Positions 1-11,364 of a stretch of DNA of 64,000 bases are shown here, in pieces. The notes beneath the pieces are model-generated. The model saw nothing but the letters and a program-made list of their open reading frames with translations, made no database searches and had not been told where the DNA came from. Origin of the DNA: JAWKXU01 sp964468045 (GTDB lineage: Bacteria > Pseudomonadota > Alphaproteobacteria > Sphingomonadales > Sphingomonadaceae). How positions within the stretch are numbered: the stretch's first letter is position 1; each line of letters begins with the position of its first letter. Both the position numbers and the translations under genes were made by a program. The DNA lies in the NCBI GenBank assembly GCA_964468045.1, contig CAYXTO010000009.1, positions 1 through 64,000 on the forward strand, written 5' to 3'.

Positions 1-1
1 C

Positions 2-3019
<3,018 letters not shown>

Positions 3020-3133
3020 ATACGAGCGTCTTCCCGACATCGAGACCGTTCCCTCGCCATTTCCTTGCCAGCGGCATGAAAGGGCGGGGCTAGGTTTCGC
3101 CGGGCAGTCTGAAAAAGGAATGGGATAGCTTCT

Positions 3134-3601
3134 ATGGAAAAGGTGCCGATGCTGGCTGAAGGGTATGAGCGGTTGACCGCCGACCTCAAGGCCCTGCGCG
3201 AGGAACGGCCGAAGATCGTCGACGCGATCGAGGAAGCGCGTGCCCATGGCGATCTTTCGGAAAATGCCGAATATCACGCCGCGAAGGAGCGGCAGGGCCA
3301 GGTCGAGGCGCAGATCGCTGATCTCGAGGATCGCGTGAGTCGCGCACAGATCATCGATCCCAGCACGCTCTCGGGCGACAGGATCGTGTTCGGCGCCACC
3401 GTGACCTTGCTGGACGACGATGAAAAGCCGGTCAGGTATCAGATTGTCGGCCAGACCGAGGCGGATGCCAAGGTGGGGCGGATTTCGTATAATTCGCCGC
3501 TCGGCAAGGCGCTTATTGGTCGCAAGGCTGGAGACGAGATCGAGGTCACGGTTCCCTCGGGCGACCGTTTCTATCTGGTCGAGAAGATCGAATTCATCTG
3601 A
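3134..3601 (+). CDS. greA: Transcription elongation factor GreA
   Basis: Rescues backtracked RNA polymerase by stimulating cleavage of the nascent RNA 3' end. The 155 residues are typical family length. The N-terminal half is the coiled coil, with the acidic tip in DLSENAEYHAAKE near residue 40. The C-terminal half is the FKBP-like domain ending SPLGKALIGRKAGDEIEV. AAGGAATGGGA-type purine-rich sequence lies 8-20 bases before the ATG. It follows carB on the same strand, a common alphaproteobacterial arrangement, and converges with the DUF4170 gene 21 bp away. No clear terminator hairpin is seen in that gap. Confidence 0.97.
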   Translation: MEKVPMLAEGYERLTADLKALREERPKIVDAIEEARAHGDLSENAEYHAAKERQGQVEAQIADLEDRVSRAQIIDPSTLSGDRIVFGATVTLLDDDEKPVRYQIVGQTEADAKVGRISYNSPLGKALIGRKAGDEIEVTVPSGDRFYLVEKIEFI

Positions 3602-3622
3602 CCTGACGGCGCTTCGACTCGC

Positions 3623-3850
3623 CTAGTCTCCTGCCTTGGGCAGGTCGGGCTCGAGCAGCTTGTGCAGATGAACGATCACATATTTCATTTCCGCGTCGTC
3701 CACCGTGCGCTGCGCCTGGGCGCGCCATGCATCCTCGGCCTGCGCATAGCTGGGAAAGACGCCGACGAGATCGATATCGTTGAGATCGACAAACTCAAGG
3801 CCACGGGGATCTTTCACCCGGCCGCCCATCACGAGGTGGAGAAGTTGCAT
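3623..3850 (-). CDS. DUF4170 family protein
   Basis: A 75-residue protein of unknown function. I recognise the family from the pattern LHLVMGGRVKDP near the N terminus, the central VGVFPSYAQAEDAWRAQAQ, and the C-terminal YVIVHLHKLLEP. Family length is about this size. It has no signal peptide or membrane segment and is probably a small cytosolic protein. It converges with greA. The upstream neighbours on the same strand are 69 bp away, so it may be transcribed alone. Confidence 0.85.
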   Translation of the reverse strand: MQLLHLVMGGRVKDPRGLEFVDLNDIDLVGVFPSYAQAEDAWRAQAQRTVDDAEMKYVIVHLHKLLEPDLPKAGD

Positions 3851-3918
3851 TGGCAGTTAGGCCCCCGGTTAGATTGACTCGAACCTCCCCAGGATAGCCA
3901 CTTCGGTTTACGCGATCG

Positions 3919-4398
3919 TTATCGCCCTATGCGGGCTTTCATTTTTTCTGCCACTCGGGTGCCTTGCCTGGCCAGATTTCCGCCAAGCCCACGCGCGGTG
4001 CCACTCGCTTCCGAAGCTATCCGATCGACTTCTTGGCGCAAAGATTCGGTGCTGTCCATGAGAGTTTCGCCCAGGTCAGCGATCCTCTTCTGGCTCGCTT
4101 GCCCAGCCTTCCTTGCCGCCCTTTTTGTGCTGAGCGCATAGTCGAGACCCAGCTTGGTGGCCAGGGTGACAAGGGTCGATGTCTTGCGCCCGAGCTTGCG
4201 GCGATTCCGCTTTGGCAGCAGCACCGCAGCCAGGACGCCCACCGCAACCGCACCGCCGATGACGCGAAGGGGGTGCTCCTTCGCGATCCGGATGACATTA
4301 TCGCGAGCACCTGCCGCCTGTTCGGCGAGGCGCCTGGCATTGCGCGCCTGAGCCGCTTCGATCTTCCGCCAAATCGCCTGCCTGCCTTCGTAATTCAT
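3919..4398 (-). CDS. Hypothetical membrane-anchored protein (last gene of stress/envelope operon)
   Basis: A 159-residue protein with basic, alanine-rich amphipathic helices. One hydrophobic stretch (VIGGAVAVGVLAAVLLP, about residues 46-62) is followed by a basic KRNRRKLGRK segment, typical of a short membrane anchor. The C-terminal half (KRIADLGETLMDSTESLRQEV) looks helical. It overlaps the preceding gene by 4 bp and is the distal gene of a four-gene minus-strand operon (5742 to 3919). The glycine-rich anchor resembles DUF883/YqjD-like proteins, but I cannot assign a function. Confidence 0.75.
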   Translation of the reverse strand: MNYEGRQAIWRKIEAAQARNARRLAEQAAGARDNVIRIAKEHPLRVIGGAVAVGVLAAVLLPKRNRRKLGRKTSTLVTLATKLGLDYALSTKRAARKAGQASQKRIADLGETLMDSTESLRQEVDRIASEASGTARGLGGNLARQGTRVAEKMKARIGR

Positions 4399-4772
4399 GA
4401 GTTGCTCTCTCGCTCGATATCGGTGGTTTCACCGGGGCAACGTGATTGCGAGCGTTCCGGTTCCTGAGATTTGCCACCGGTAAGCGAGCGGCGCGCAATT
4501 GCCGATCTGATAGGATTAGGAATCAGGAAAACCGCGGCGAGTGCGCCCGCGGCAGCCACTCCGGCCAGAACGCCCGTCCTGTTCTCGTTAAACACCCGGG
4601 AAGCCTTCTCAACGATCTCACCACCGCTTTCCTCAGCCCGGTGGCCGAGCCGGTTGGCCAATTCGTTGGGCGACAGCTTACTGCGCAGCAAGGCCAGGTC
4701 TTCCTTGAGCACCACGCTGGCGGCATCCCGCAAGGCTCGATCCTCATCCAGTTGCCAGTCAAGCTTGCCCAC
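4395..4772 (-). CDS. DUF3618-like helical membrane protein
   Basis: A 125-residue protein starting at GTG. This start is chosen because the upstream gene's TAG ends on the same base and the reading before it is not protein-like. Visible elements are an acidic N terminus (LDWQLDEDRALRDAASVVL), an amphipathic middle with LSPNELANRLGHRA, and a glycine/alanine membrane segment (GVLAGVAAAGALAAVFLIP, about residues 83-101). Proteins of this type sit beside YqjE/holin-like genes in sphingomonads and are linked by context to ribosome or membrane association under stress. The family call is tentative. Confidence 0.75.
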   Translation of the reverse strand: MGKLDWQLDEDRALRDAASVVLKEDLALLRSKLSPNELANRLGHRAEESGGEIVEKASRVFNENRTGVLAGVAAAGALAAVFLIPNPIRSAIARRSLTGGKSQEPERSQSRCPGETTDIERESNS

Positions 4773-5197
4773 TATTCCCGGTCCTTCCGAAATGCGGCGC
4801 GGATCTTCTGGAAATTGCGAAAAGCAACCATCGCGCAGATGAGCGCCGCCACCAGCAATATGCCCACTATCAGCGCTGTCGCGCCCCAAGCGGTCAACAG
4901 GGGCGATAATGCGATTATAAGTCCGACGATGAGGCCGAATAGCGCAAAAACGGCGAATATCGCGGCGCATATTCCGAATATCGCGGCATTGCGTCCTTTC
5001 TGTCCCGTATAGGCCATCCGGGTTTTCTGAAAGGCGATCTCTGTCTCCACGAAGGTTCGGCCATCATCGATCAATGTTTCGATGTCGGCGAACAGGGAAC
5101 GCCCGTCATCCTCGCTGCCGTCCGGCGCAGCAGCGTGATCGGCGCCCCCTTCATCTTCCAGCATGATCCGCGCAGTTTCCGTTGGCGCGATACTCAA
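4772..5197 (-). CDS. Holin superfamily III / YqjE-like membrane protein
   Basis: A 141-residue protein. It has an acidic soluble N terminus of ~45 residues, an amphipathic helix (VETEIAFQKTRMAYTGQKG), then two hydrophobic helices (AIFGICAAIFAVFALFGLIV and ALIVGILLVAALICAMVAF) and a basic tail. This is the Phage_holin_3_6/YqjE layout: an inner-membrane hairpin despite the name, usually chromosomal rather than phage. It overlaps the genes on both sides by 1-4 bp, so the four genes form one transcript. No phage genes are nearby. Confidence 0.8.
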   Translation of the reverse strand: MSIAPTETARIMLEDEGGADHAAAPDGSEDDGRSLFADIETLIDDGRTFVETEIAFQKTRMAYTGQKGRNAAIFGICAAIFAVFALFGLIVGLIIALSPLLTAWGATALIVGILLVAALICAMVAFRNFQKIRAAFRKDRE

Positions 5198-5742
5198 TCT
5201 TTCGAGCCGCGAAACAAGCGGGCAACCATGAAACCGGCAACCGCCGCCATGCCAATGGCAAGGCCCGGGCTCTTACGGACGAATTCACGAGCGTCCTCGC
5301 CAAGCTGATCGATATCCTTGGCCTCGAGTTTATCTGCTGCGGATTGCATCGAGGAAGCGGCCTTGCGCGCGTAATCGCCGTATTTTACGCCGAACCTTTC
5401 ATCGATCGTGGATGCATTTTCCGAAACGAGCTTGCTGAGGCCGGCGATTGCTTCGGTGGTCTTCGCCTTGCCTTCCACCGCAAGCTCAGTAGCTTTCACC
5501 TTGGCCTGATCACCATATTGCTTGGCCTGAGATTGCCAATCCTCGGTCTTGCCGCGAAACTGTTCCCGATAGCTGTCCGCGCGATCATGAGCTTCCTTGC
5601 CAAGTGCCTGAGCGCCAGCCTTGGCTTCCTCGATCGCCTTGGCGAATTTGGTCTTGGCCTCGGCCGCGTTGCTGGACGACGCTGCGGTGGCCTTGCTGGC
5701 GGGCTTGCGCTTCGGGGCTTTGCTGGCAGTAGTCTCAGGCAT
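5194..5742 (-). CDS. Alanine/lysine-rich helical protein with C-terminal membrane anchor (YqjD/DUF883-like)
   Basis: A 182-residue protein, first gene of the 5742-3919 operon. The N terminus is Lys/Ala/Ser rich (SKAPKRKPASKATAASS). The middle is a long predicted amphipathic helix with LEA-like composition (Gln/Lys/Ala/Asp). The end carries the signature of DUF883 proteins: LAIGMAAVAGFMVARLFRG, a glycine-rich single membrane span followed by Arg. E. coli YqjD and ElaB anchor ribosomes to the inner membrane in stationary phase; a similar role here is inference only. The 162-bp gap to eno holds the divergent promoters. Confidence 0.8.
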   Translation of the reverse strand: MPETTASKAPKRKPASKATAASSSNAAEAKTKFAKAIEEAKAGAQALGKEAHDRADSYREQFRGKTEDWQSQAKQYGDQAKVKATELAVEGKAKTTEAIAGLSKLVSENASTIDERFGVKYGDYARKAASSMQSAADKLEAKDIDQLGEDAREFVRKSPGLAIGMAAVAGFMVARLFRGSKD

Positions 5743-5904
5743 GATGGGTTCCTTTATCGATCAATGATGAGTGCGCCGATCCGCATCCCTCACGATAGGT
5801 GAAGGACCGTAAAATCGCAACGCAGCTTGCCTGCTACGGTTCCGAAAGTTAGGAGGCGCGCGATATCCCCACCGCGACCGATCCCACAGCATGGAGTTTC
5901 TCAG

Positions 5905-7191
5905 ATGACCGCCATTATCGACATTCACGGACGAGAAGTTCTGGACAGCCGCGGAAACCCGACCGTTGAGGTCGACATTCTGCTGGAGGATGGCAGTTTT
6001 GGCCGCGCTGCGGTGCCATCGGGCGCTTCCACTGGCGCTCACGAAGCGGTCGAACTGCGAGACGGGGATTCAAGCCGATATAACGGCAAAGGCGTCCGCA
6101 AGGCTGTCGATGCAGTCAACGGCGAGATTTCGGATCGCCTGCTCGGTATCGATGCGGAAGACCAGCGCGATGTAGATTTCGCCATGCTGGAACTCGATGG
6201 GACGGAAAACAAGGGCCGGCTCGGCGCCAACGCGATCCTCGGCACCAGCCTGGCCGTGGCCAAGGCCGCCGCCAACGCGCGGGGCCTTCCGCTCTATTCC
6301 TATATCGGCGGCGTCTCCGCGCACCTGTTGCCGGTTCCGATGATGAACATCATCAATGGCGGGGAGCATGCCGACAATCCGATCGACTTCCAGGAGTTCA
6401 TGATCATGCCGGTAGGCGCGGAAAGCCTTGCCGAAGGCGTGCGCTGGGGGGCCGAGATATTCCATACCCTGAAGAAAGGGCTCGGCGAGAAAGGGCTCTC
6501 CACCGCGGTTGGCGATGAGGGTGGTTTCGCACCGAACCTTGCCAGTACTCGTGCCGCGCTCGACTTCATCATGGAATCGATCGAGCGGGCGGGCTTCAAG
6601 CCGGGCACTGAAATCGCGCTGGCGCTGGATTGTGCCTCGACCGAATTCTTCGCTGACGGCCGTTACGATATTGCGGGCGAGGGCTTGTCCCTCTCGGGCG
6701 AGGAAATGGCGGATTATCTTGCAGAACTCTGCGCCGCTTATCCGATCCGCTCGATCGAGGATGGCATGAGCGAGGATGATTTTGAGGGTTGGAAGGCGCT
6801 TACCGACAAGATCGGGGACAAGGTTCAACTGGTCGGCGATGATCTTTTCGTCACCAATCCGAAGCGCCTGGAAATGGGCATCGGGCAGGGACTGGCCAAT
6901 TCCCTGCTGGTCAAGGTCAATCAGATCGGGTCGCTCACTGAGACGCTCGAGGCCGTCAGCATTGCCCAGCGCAATGGCTACACCGCGGTGATGAGCCATC
7001 GTTCCGGCGAAACCGAGGATTCCACGATCGCCGATCTCGCGGTTGCCACCAATTGCGGACAGATCAAGACCGGTAGCCTGGCCCGTTCGGACCGGCTGGC
7101 AAAATACAACCAGCTTATCCGGATCGAGGAAGAGCTTGGCCAGGCTGCGCGCTATGCCGGCGAAAGCGCTTTCGGACGCCTGGCTCAATAA
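5905..7191 (+). CDS. eno: Enolase (phosphopyruvate hydratase)
   Basis: Interconverts 2-phosphoglycerate and phosphoenolpyruvate in glycolysis and gluconeogenesis. The 428 residues match family length. Signature sequences are MTAIIDIHGREVLDSRGNPT at the N terminus, DEGGFAPN, the metal/active-site EDGMSEDD segment and SHRSGETED near residue 370. The ATG is chosen because TGGAG sits 8 bases upstream and it gives the canonical N terminus; the longer open frame from 5827 is unsupported. A strong hairpin follows 14 bp after the stop. Confidence 0.98.
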   Translation: MTAIIDIHGREVLDSRGNPTVEVDILLEDGSFGRAAVPSGASTGAHEAVELRDGDSSRYNGKGVRKAVDAVNGEISDRLLGIDAEDQRDVDFAMLELDGTENKGRLGANAILGTSLAVAKAAANARGLPLYSYIGGVSAHLLPVPMMNIINGGEHADNPIDFQEFMIMPVGAESLAEGVRWGAEIFHTLKKGLGEKGLSTAVGDEGGFAPNLASTRAALDFIMESIERAGFKPGTEIALALDCASTEFFADGRYDIAGEGLSLSGEEMADYLAELCAAYPIRSIEDGMSEDDFEGWKALTDKIGDKVQLVGDDLFVTNPKRLEMGIGQGLANSLLVKVNQIGSLTETLEAVSIAQRNGYTAVMSHRSGETEDSTIADLAVATNCGQIKTGSLARSDRLAKYNQLIRIEEELGQAARYAGESAFGRLAQ

Positions 7192-7205
7192 GGCGTGAGC
7201 GCAGA

Positions 7206-7235
7206 GGAACCCCGGAGGTTTCCATCCGGGGTTCC
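7206..7235. terminator. Hairpin between convergent eno and Hcp-like gene
   Basis: A perfect 10-bp stem (GGAACCCCGG / CCGGGGTTCC) with a 10-base loop lies between the stops of two convergent genes. No long T tract follows on either strand, but position and symmetry suggest a bidirectional terminator. Confidence 0.75.
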
Positions 7236-7243
7236 GTTCCGGC

Positions 7244-7891
7244 TTACTTCATCAGGGTCACGTGCCCTGTTTTCTGGTGCTTCATGCTGCCCGTGAGTTG
7301 AACGGTGGTCGTGGCGGCAGATCGTTCACCGAATGTCGCGCCCTGGGTTTGCCGGCCTGCGACTTCGGTGGAACTGCACGAGACGACGCTGACATCGGTC
7401 ATTTCATACACGGCTTCCCGCGCAGTGATGATCGCCTTGGGAAAGTGTTTCCCTTTCGCACAAAGCTCAGCCTGGGCTACTGCGTCAGACGGAAGCACCA
7501 GCGAGAAGTTGCTCACGGAATCCTGCCCGGAAAGTTCGGCAAAGCTGGGCATGGCGGAGTCCACATGGGGATCTCCATGCGTCATCGTTCCATGCGCTGC
7601 CTTGCACTGCGTTCCATCGCAATCACCGCCCAAAGGAGCCGAGGCGATTGGCGCCATCGGCTTGTGCGCCCGCTTGCCGGTCGCCAGGCCCGAGGCTGTA
7701 TCGCGCGGCTTGGTTTCGCGATGCGTGGACATATTGCTTTCCCCCCAAGACCAGCTTTCGATCGCGATGGGTGCAGCCGCCTCGCCTTCCACGCCTTCGA
7801 TCTTGAGATAGTAATCCGATGCCGCCATGGCCGGAACTGCCCCGACCATGGCAACCGCGATTGCCAGAACGGGCACGGTGATTATCTTCAT
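7244..7891 (-). CDS. Secreted Hcp1-family (type VI tube-like) protein
   Basis: A 215-residue protein with a clear Sec signal peptide (MKIITVPVLAIAVAMVGAVP, cleavage after AMA). The mature N terminus DYYLKIEGVEGE and then IAIESWSWGESN are hallmarks of the Hcp fold. A long low-complexity insert rich in Gly/His/Thr with Cys pairs follows, then ITAREAVYEMTDVSVVS and a C-terminal strand region. True T6SS Hcp has no signal peptide, and no other T6SS genes are in the window, so this looks like a periplasmic or secreted Hcp homologue of unknown role. The start at 7891 is set by the signal peptide. Confidence 0.8.
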   Translation of the reverse strand: MKIITVPVLAIAVAMVGAVPAMAASDYYLKIEGVEGEAAAPIAIESWSWGESNMSTHRETKPRDTASGLATGKRAHKPMAPIASAPLGGDCDGTQCKAAHGTMTHGDPHVDSAMPSFAELSGQDSVSNFSLVLPSDAVAQAELCAKGKHFPKAIITAREAVYEMTDVSVVSCSSTEVAGRQTQGATFGERSAATTTVQLTGSMKHQKTGHVTLMK

Positions 7892-8020
7892 CTGTGCTCT
7901 CCCTCGATAAACCCGGCAGCGATCTAGCGCCGAGATCGATGAACAGCTTCTGACTCTATCGCAGCCGTGCGCGCAAGGCGATTTCAACGGTCAGGAATGA
8001 TACGGTGCCACGCGGTTTCC

Positions 8021-8335
8021 TCACTTGACGCAAACGCTACCTGCGGTTTCTTCGTGGGCATCTTCGGCAAGCGCTTCCATCCGCTCGATCTCTCGCTTTT
8101 TCCGGGGATTGAGCAGATACTGCCACACCCCCCAGCCATTGACGAAAAGCATGGCGATATTCTGGATCACGATCGGCATATTGCCGCCGAGAAACCCGGC
8201 TGCGATCCATGCCAGAGCCACAACTAAAAATAATACGAAGGCCCAACCCGTGATTCGCCTGCCGAGATCGGAAGCAATCAGGCCAGCAGCCACGATGGCG
8301 CCAATTGCGCCAAACCACTCCATCGGCCCGTTCAT
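8021..8335 (-). CDS. Small hypothetical membrane protein
   Basis: 104 residues with three or so hydrophobic segments (FGAIGAIVAAGLIASDLG, WAFVLFLVVALAWIAAGFL, IVIQNIAMLFVNGWGVWQYL), then a charged cytosolic tail (NPRKKREIERMEALAEDAHE). It lies 36 bp downstream of ribH on the same strand and could be the last gene of the rib transcript, but nothing else links it to riboflavin. No family recognised with confidence. Confidence 0.7.
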   Translation of the reverse strand: MNGPMEWFGAIGAIVAAGLIASDLGRRITGWAFVLFLVVALAWIAAGFLGGNMPIVIQNIAMLFVNGWGVWQYLLNPRKKREIERMEALAEDAHEETAGSVCVK

Positions 8336-8371
8336 GACGGAAAAATGCCGGGCGCTGCAGTGAGTTCCCGA

Positions 8372-8794
8372 TCAGCGGGAGAAGCGTTCCTGCAGATCGA
8401 GAAGGGCAATGGCAGCCTTCGCCGCTTCACCGCCTTTGTCTTTTTGTGCGGGGTCAGCGCGCACCAGCGCCTGTGCCTCGTTCTCCACGGTCAGGATGCC
8501 ATTGCCGATCGGAATACCATCCATGGTGAGAGCCATGATGCCGCGGGCGCTTTCGCCTGCCACGATCTCGAAATGATAGGTTTCGCCCCTGATCACCACA
8601 CCGATCGCGACAAAGCCATCATAATTGCCCGATTCCGCGGCAAGGGCGATAGCGCCTGGTATTTCAAGCGCTCCCGGCACGGTCAGGACGGAGACCTCGT
8701 GACTCGCTTCTTCCAGAGCAGCGCGTGCGCCTGCGATCAACAGATCATTGAGGTGATCGTAGAAACGCGCTTCGACAATCAGGAAACTCGCCAT
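8372..8794 (-). CDS. ribH: 6,7-dimethyl-8-ribityllumazine synthase
   Basis: Condenses 3,4-dihydroxy-2-butanone 4-phosphate with 5-amino-6-ribitylaminouracil in the penultimate step of riboflavin synthesis. The 140 residues have MASFLIVEARFYD at the start, VPGALEIPGAIALA, the GVVIRGETYHFE active-site loop with the catalytic His, and GIPIGNGILTVEN. The start is placed 1 bp beyond the ribBA stop, giving the canonical N terminus. It is coupled to ribBA, which supplies one of its substrates. It is slightly shorter than many homologues. Confidence 0.95.
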   Translation of the reverse strand: MASFLIVEARFYDHLNDLLIAGARAALEEASHEVSVLTVPGALEIPGAIALAAESGNYDGFVAIGVVIRGETYHFEIVAGESARGIMALTMDGIPIGNGILTVENEAQALVRADPAQKDKGGEAAKAAIALLDLQERFSR

Positions 8795-8795
8795 G

Positions 8796-10103
8796 TCATT
8801 CAGCCCCTTCAGACCCGTCGATCGGCTTCTGGCCCACGATCGCGAGCCCATAGCCACCCAGGCCGACCAGGGAATGGCTGGTATTGGTGAGCAGGATCAT
8901 ATCCCGCACGCCGAGTTCGGTAAGAATTTGGGCGCCCACGCCATAGTCACGTTGCATTTCACCCGGAGCTGGGTCTGGCGAAGGGCCATGCTCGTTACGG
9001 GAACGGATCGCGGTGCTGGCAAAGTTGCGGTCGGGGCGGTTCAGGAGAACCACAACGCCGGAACCCTCTTCCGAGATCATCCTCATCGCATTGGCAAGCA
9101 GCCCGGAACGAGGAGTCTCATCCCCAAATACGTCGGGAAACAGCGAAAGCGCATGCATCCTTACAAGCGTGGGCTTGCTCGGATCGATGTGACCCTTCAC
9201 CAGAGTCATGGTTTCTTCCTGGGTGGCCTTGTTGAAATAGCTATAGGCAGTCCAATCACCGCCCCAACGGCTCGAAAAACGAGTCTCCGCGGTTTTCTGG
9301 ACCAGATGATCATGCGCCATGCGATAAGCGATGAGGTCGCGAATGGTGCCGATCTTCAGATCATGGAGGCGGGCAAAGCGGACCAGATCCTCCATCCGCG
9401 CCATCGACCCATCGTCATTCATGATCTCGCAGATCACGCCTGAGGGATTCAGGCCGGCAAGGCGGGATATATCGACCGATGCTTCGGTATGGCCGGCACG
9501 GACAAGGACCCCGCCGTCGCGCGCCACCAGCGGGAAGACGTGTCCTGGCGTGACGATGTCCTCCGGGCCTTTCGATCCGTCGATCGCCACTGAGATCGTG
9601 CGCGCCCGGTCGGCGGCGCTTATTCCGGTGGTGACGCCTTCGCGGGCTTCGATCGAAGTGGTGAAGGCGGTGGCGTGCCGCGTGCGGTTGTTGCGGCTCA
9701 TCAATTCGAGACCCAGCTCGGACACGCGCTGGTTGGCCATGGCGAGGCAGATCAGGCCCCGGCCATAGGTGGCCATGAAATTGATCGCGGCAGGCGTCGC
9801 CATCTGCGCGGGAATGATCAGATCGCCTTCATTCTCTCGATCCTCGTCATCCACCAGAATATACATTCTGCCATTGCGTGCCTCCTCGATGATTTCCTCG
9901 ATGGGCACGATTACCGGCGTGTCGGTGTTGGATGAAAGAAAGCGTTCAAGCTTCGTGAGCGTTTCCGAAGTGGGGTTCCAGTTCGCTTCGGTGCAATCCC
10001 GCAAGGTATTCGCATGAAGTCCGGCTGCCCGGGCCAGCGCATAGCGCGATATTTCGCCTTCGCTGACGATCTGCTTGATTCGCTCGATGATCGGTGTGTT
10101 CAT
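8796..10103 (-). CDS. ribB: HTH-RibB-RibA fusion: DHBP synthase with degenerate GTP cyclohydrolase II-like domain
   Basis: Produces 3,4-dihydroxy-2-butanone 4-phosphate from ribulose 5-phosphate. Three parts are visible in 435 residues. Residues ~1-60 form a helix-turn-helix-like segment (ISRYALARAAGLHANTLRD). The RibB domain follows (DDEDRENEGDLI, GHVFPLVARDGGV, GHTEASVD). A RibA-like domain begins near residue 235. The zinc/GTP cysteines of true cyclohydrolase II (CLTGD...RCDCG) are replaced by HALSLFPDVFGDETPRSG, so that half is probably inactive as GCH II. It is translationally close to ribH. ATG 10103 is preferred; 10127 is possible, and neither has a good Shine-Dalgarno. Confidence 0.9.
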   Translation of the reverse strand: MNTPIIERIKQIVSEGEISRYALARAAGLHANTLRDCTEANWNPTSETLTKLERFLSSNTDTPVIVPIEEIIEEARNGRMYILVDDEDRENEGDLIIPAQMATPAAINFMATYGRGLICLAMANQRVSELGLELMSRNNRTRHATAFTTSIEAREGVTTGISAADRARTISVAIDGSKGPEDIVTPGHVFPLVARDGGVLVRAGHTEASVDISRLAGLNPSGVICEIMNDDGSMARMEDLVRFARLHDLKIGTIRDLIAYRMAHDHLVQKTAETRFSSRWGGDWTAYSYFNKATQEETMTLVKGHIDPSKPTLVRMHALSLFPDVFGDETPRSGLLANAMRMISEEGSGVVVLLNRPDRNFASTAIRSRNEHGPSPDPAPGEMQRDYGVGAQILTELGVRDMILLTNTSHSLVGLGGYGLAIVGQKPIDGSEGAE

Positions 10104-10109
10104 GAATGT

Positions 10110-10131
10110 GTGAATATCACATTTCAATGTG
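10110..10131. promoter_or_regulatory. Overlapping dyads just upstream of ribBA
   Basis: GTGA-ATA-TCAC (10110-10120) overlaps CACATT-TC-AATGTG (10118-10131), immediately upstream of the preferred ribBA start and 100 bp from the divergent flavin reductase. The ribBA protein begins with an HTH-like segment, so autogenous binding here is an attractive but untested idea. Confidence 0.45.
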
Positions 10132-10230
10132 AACGCAATGGGCCGATATCCGCCTGTTCAATGCATCGATGGACTTGCAATGCGGACGGGATGGTCTCAT
10201 TCCGACGCAACGGCCAGTTCAGGAGATAGC

Positions 10231-10728
10231 ATGCTCGAAGAGGATATTTTTGAGGCATTTCGTGACACGATGCGTCACATTGCGGCCCCCGTTTTCGCAA
10301 TCACGACGAAACATGAAGGGGTCCGCTCGGTCATCGTGGCCACTGCATTCAGCTCAGTCAGCTTCGATCCGCCCTCTCTTCTGATTTGTGTAAATCAGGA
10401 TACGTCGATTCATGCTCCGCTGATGAAAGCGGAACATTTCTGTGTGAACGTCCTTGGCCACTCCCACCGCAATGTGGCGGATGTTTGTGCCATGAAGAAG
10501 GGGGAGGAGCGTTTCTCCGTAGGGAACTGGGAAGAGGAAATGAGCGTTCCGGTTCTCGCGGATGCCCAATCCAGCCTGGTTTGCCGTACCGCCGATCGCC
10601 ACCGGTTCGGCTCTCATACGATCTTCGTGGGTGAAGTGGTTGGCGCCCGGCATCGGGACAACGCCAAGCCGCTCACCTATTTCGACCGGCGTTACATCGA
10701 TATCTCCCAGGCCCCGGATCTCGCCTGA
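10231..10728 (+). CDS. Flavin reductase family (FMN-binding) protein
   Basis: A 165-residue protein of the flavin reductase-like split-barrel family, which reduces FMN/FAD with NAD(P)H and often feeds two-component monooxygenases. Typical segments are FRDTMRHIAAPVFAITT, VIVATAFSSVSFDPPSLLIC (flavin phosphate contact region), FCVNVLGHSHRNVA, and GSHTIFVGEVVGARH near the C terminus. The start is fixed by AGGAG 8 bases upstream of ATG 10231; the longer open frame from 10129 lacks this. It is divergent from ribBA, so flavin synthesis and use may share a control region. Partner oxygenase unknown. Confidence 0.85.
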   Translation: MLEEDIFEAFRDTMRHIAAPVFAITTKHEGVRSVIVATAFSSVSFDPPSLLICVNQDTSIHAPLMKAEHFCVNVLGHSHRNVADVCAMKKGEERFSVGNWEEEMSVPVLADAQSSLVCRTADRHRFGSHTIFVGEVVGARHRDNAKPLTYFDRRYIDISQAPDLA

Positions 10729-11364
10729 AAAGGTGCAAGCCATGCCTGCCTGGCCGCCAAGGCATTTTCGATTCCTCAGCGCCAGTGAAAGATTTTCGAA
10801 AGCAGGCCTGGCTCCTTCATGGGCCTGATCGGGCCGTAAATCAGACGCCTTATCGACGGATCCAGATTCGGGCGCTGTCGAACGCCATAATTTGCATGAA
10901 TCGAACGAAAACCGGACTCGATCATTGGAGTGTCCTCCTCGGATGACCCCCTCCCGCACTTCCGAAGCGGAGTTTACATCACCTTTCGGCGAAAGCGAAT
11001 AGCGAAATCCTGGCCGGCCTGTCCCACTCGGCTTCGATACCGGGATGCTTGCCTTGTAATATTCTTACAGTCGGCAACGGCAAATATTCTCAATTTCTCG
11101 CTGCAATCTCATGATAATCCACAGCTAATCTTGCAGACACCTGCTATCGCCGGATCAAACGGAGGGTTGTCCGGGTCGATTTGCCTGCGGCGGTCAAGGC
11201 CGGTCCGGATTTAACATCTTGCCCCGCTGAAAGACCGGGTTGGCGGTATCTGCCAAAATCTTGGCAAGCCGCGACGTGGCATGTCCTCTGACCCTCAGGC
11301 AGTTTGCAATAGAGCCAATGCGCGGGACGCATCCTGGGCATAGTTGAATGAGGTAGAGGATTTC
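10729..11364. other. Long intergenic region before the BVMO gene
   Basis: No convincing gene on either strand. It is locally AT-rich near 11058-11135 (for example TTGTAATATTCTTACAG), unlike the flanking coding DNA, so a promoter region for the downstream monooxygenase is likely. The one clear dyad is GCCAA-AATC-TTGGC at 11252-11265. Confidence 0.6.
11252..11265. promoter_or_regulatory. GCCAA-N4-TTGGC dyad upstream of BVMO
   Basis: Perfect 5-bp arms around AATC, about 100 bp upstream of the monooxygenase start. The same arms and spacing recur at 14012-14025 before the PQQ dehydrogenase operon, which supports a shared operator for the catabolic cluster. Confidence 0.55.

Noticed and set aside
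4772..5197. Phage holin as a sign of a prophage at 5 kb
   Set aside because: YqjE-type membrane proteins are chromosomal; no phage genes surround it.
7244..7891. Type VI secretion locus
   Set aside because: Only a signal-peptide-bearing Hcp-like protein is present; no sheath, baseplate or ATPase genes.
8336..10230. FMN riboswitch at the rib genes
   Set aside because: I could not find the conserved RFN-element segments; only protein-operator-like dyads are visible upstream of ribBA.
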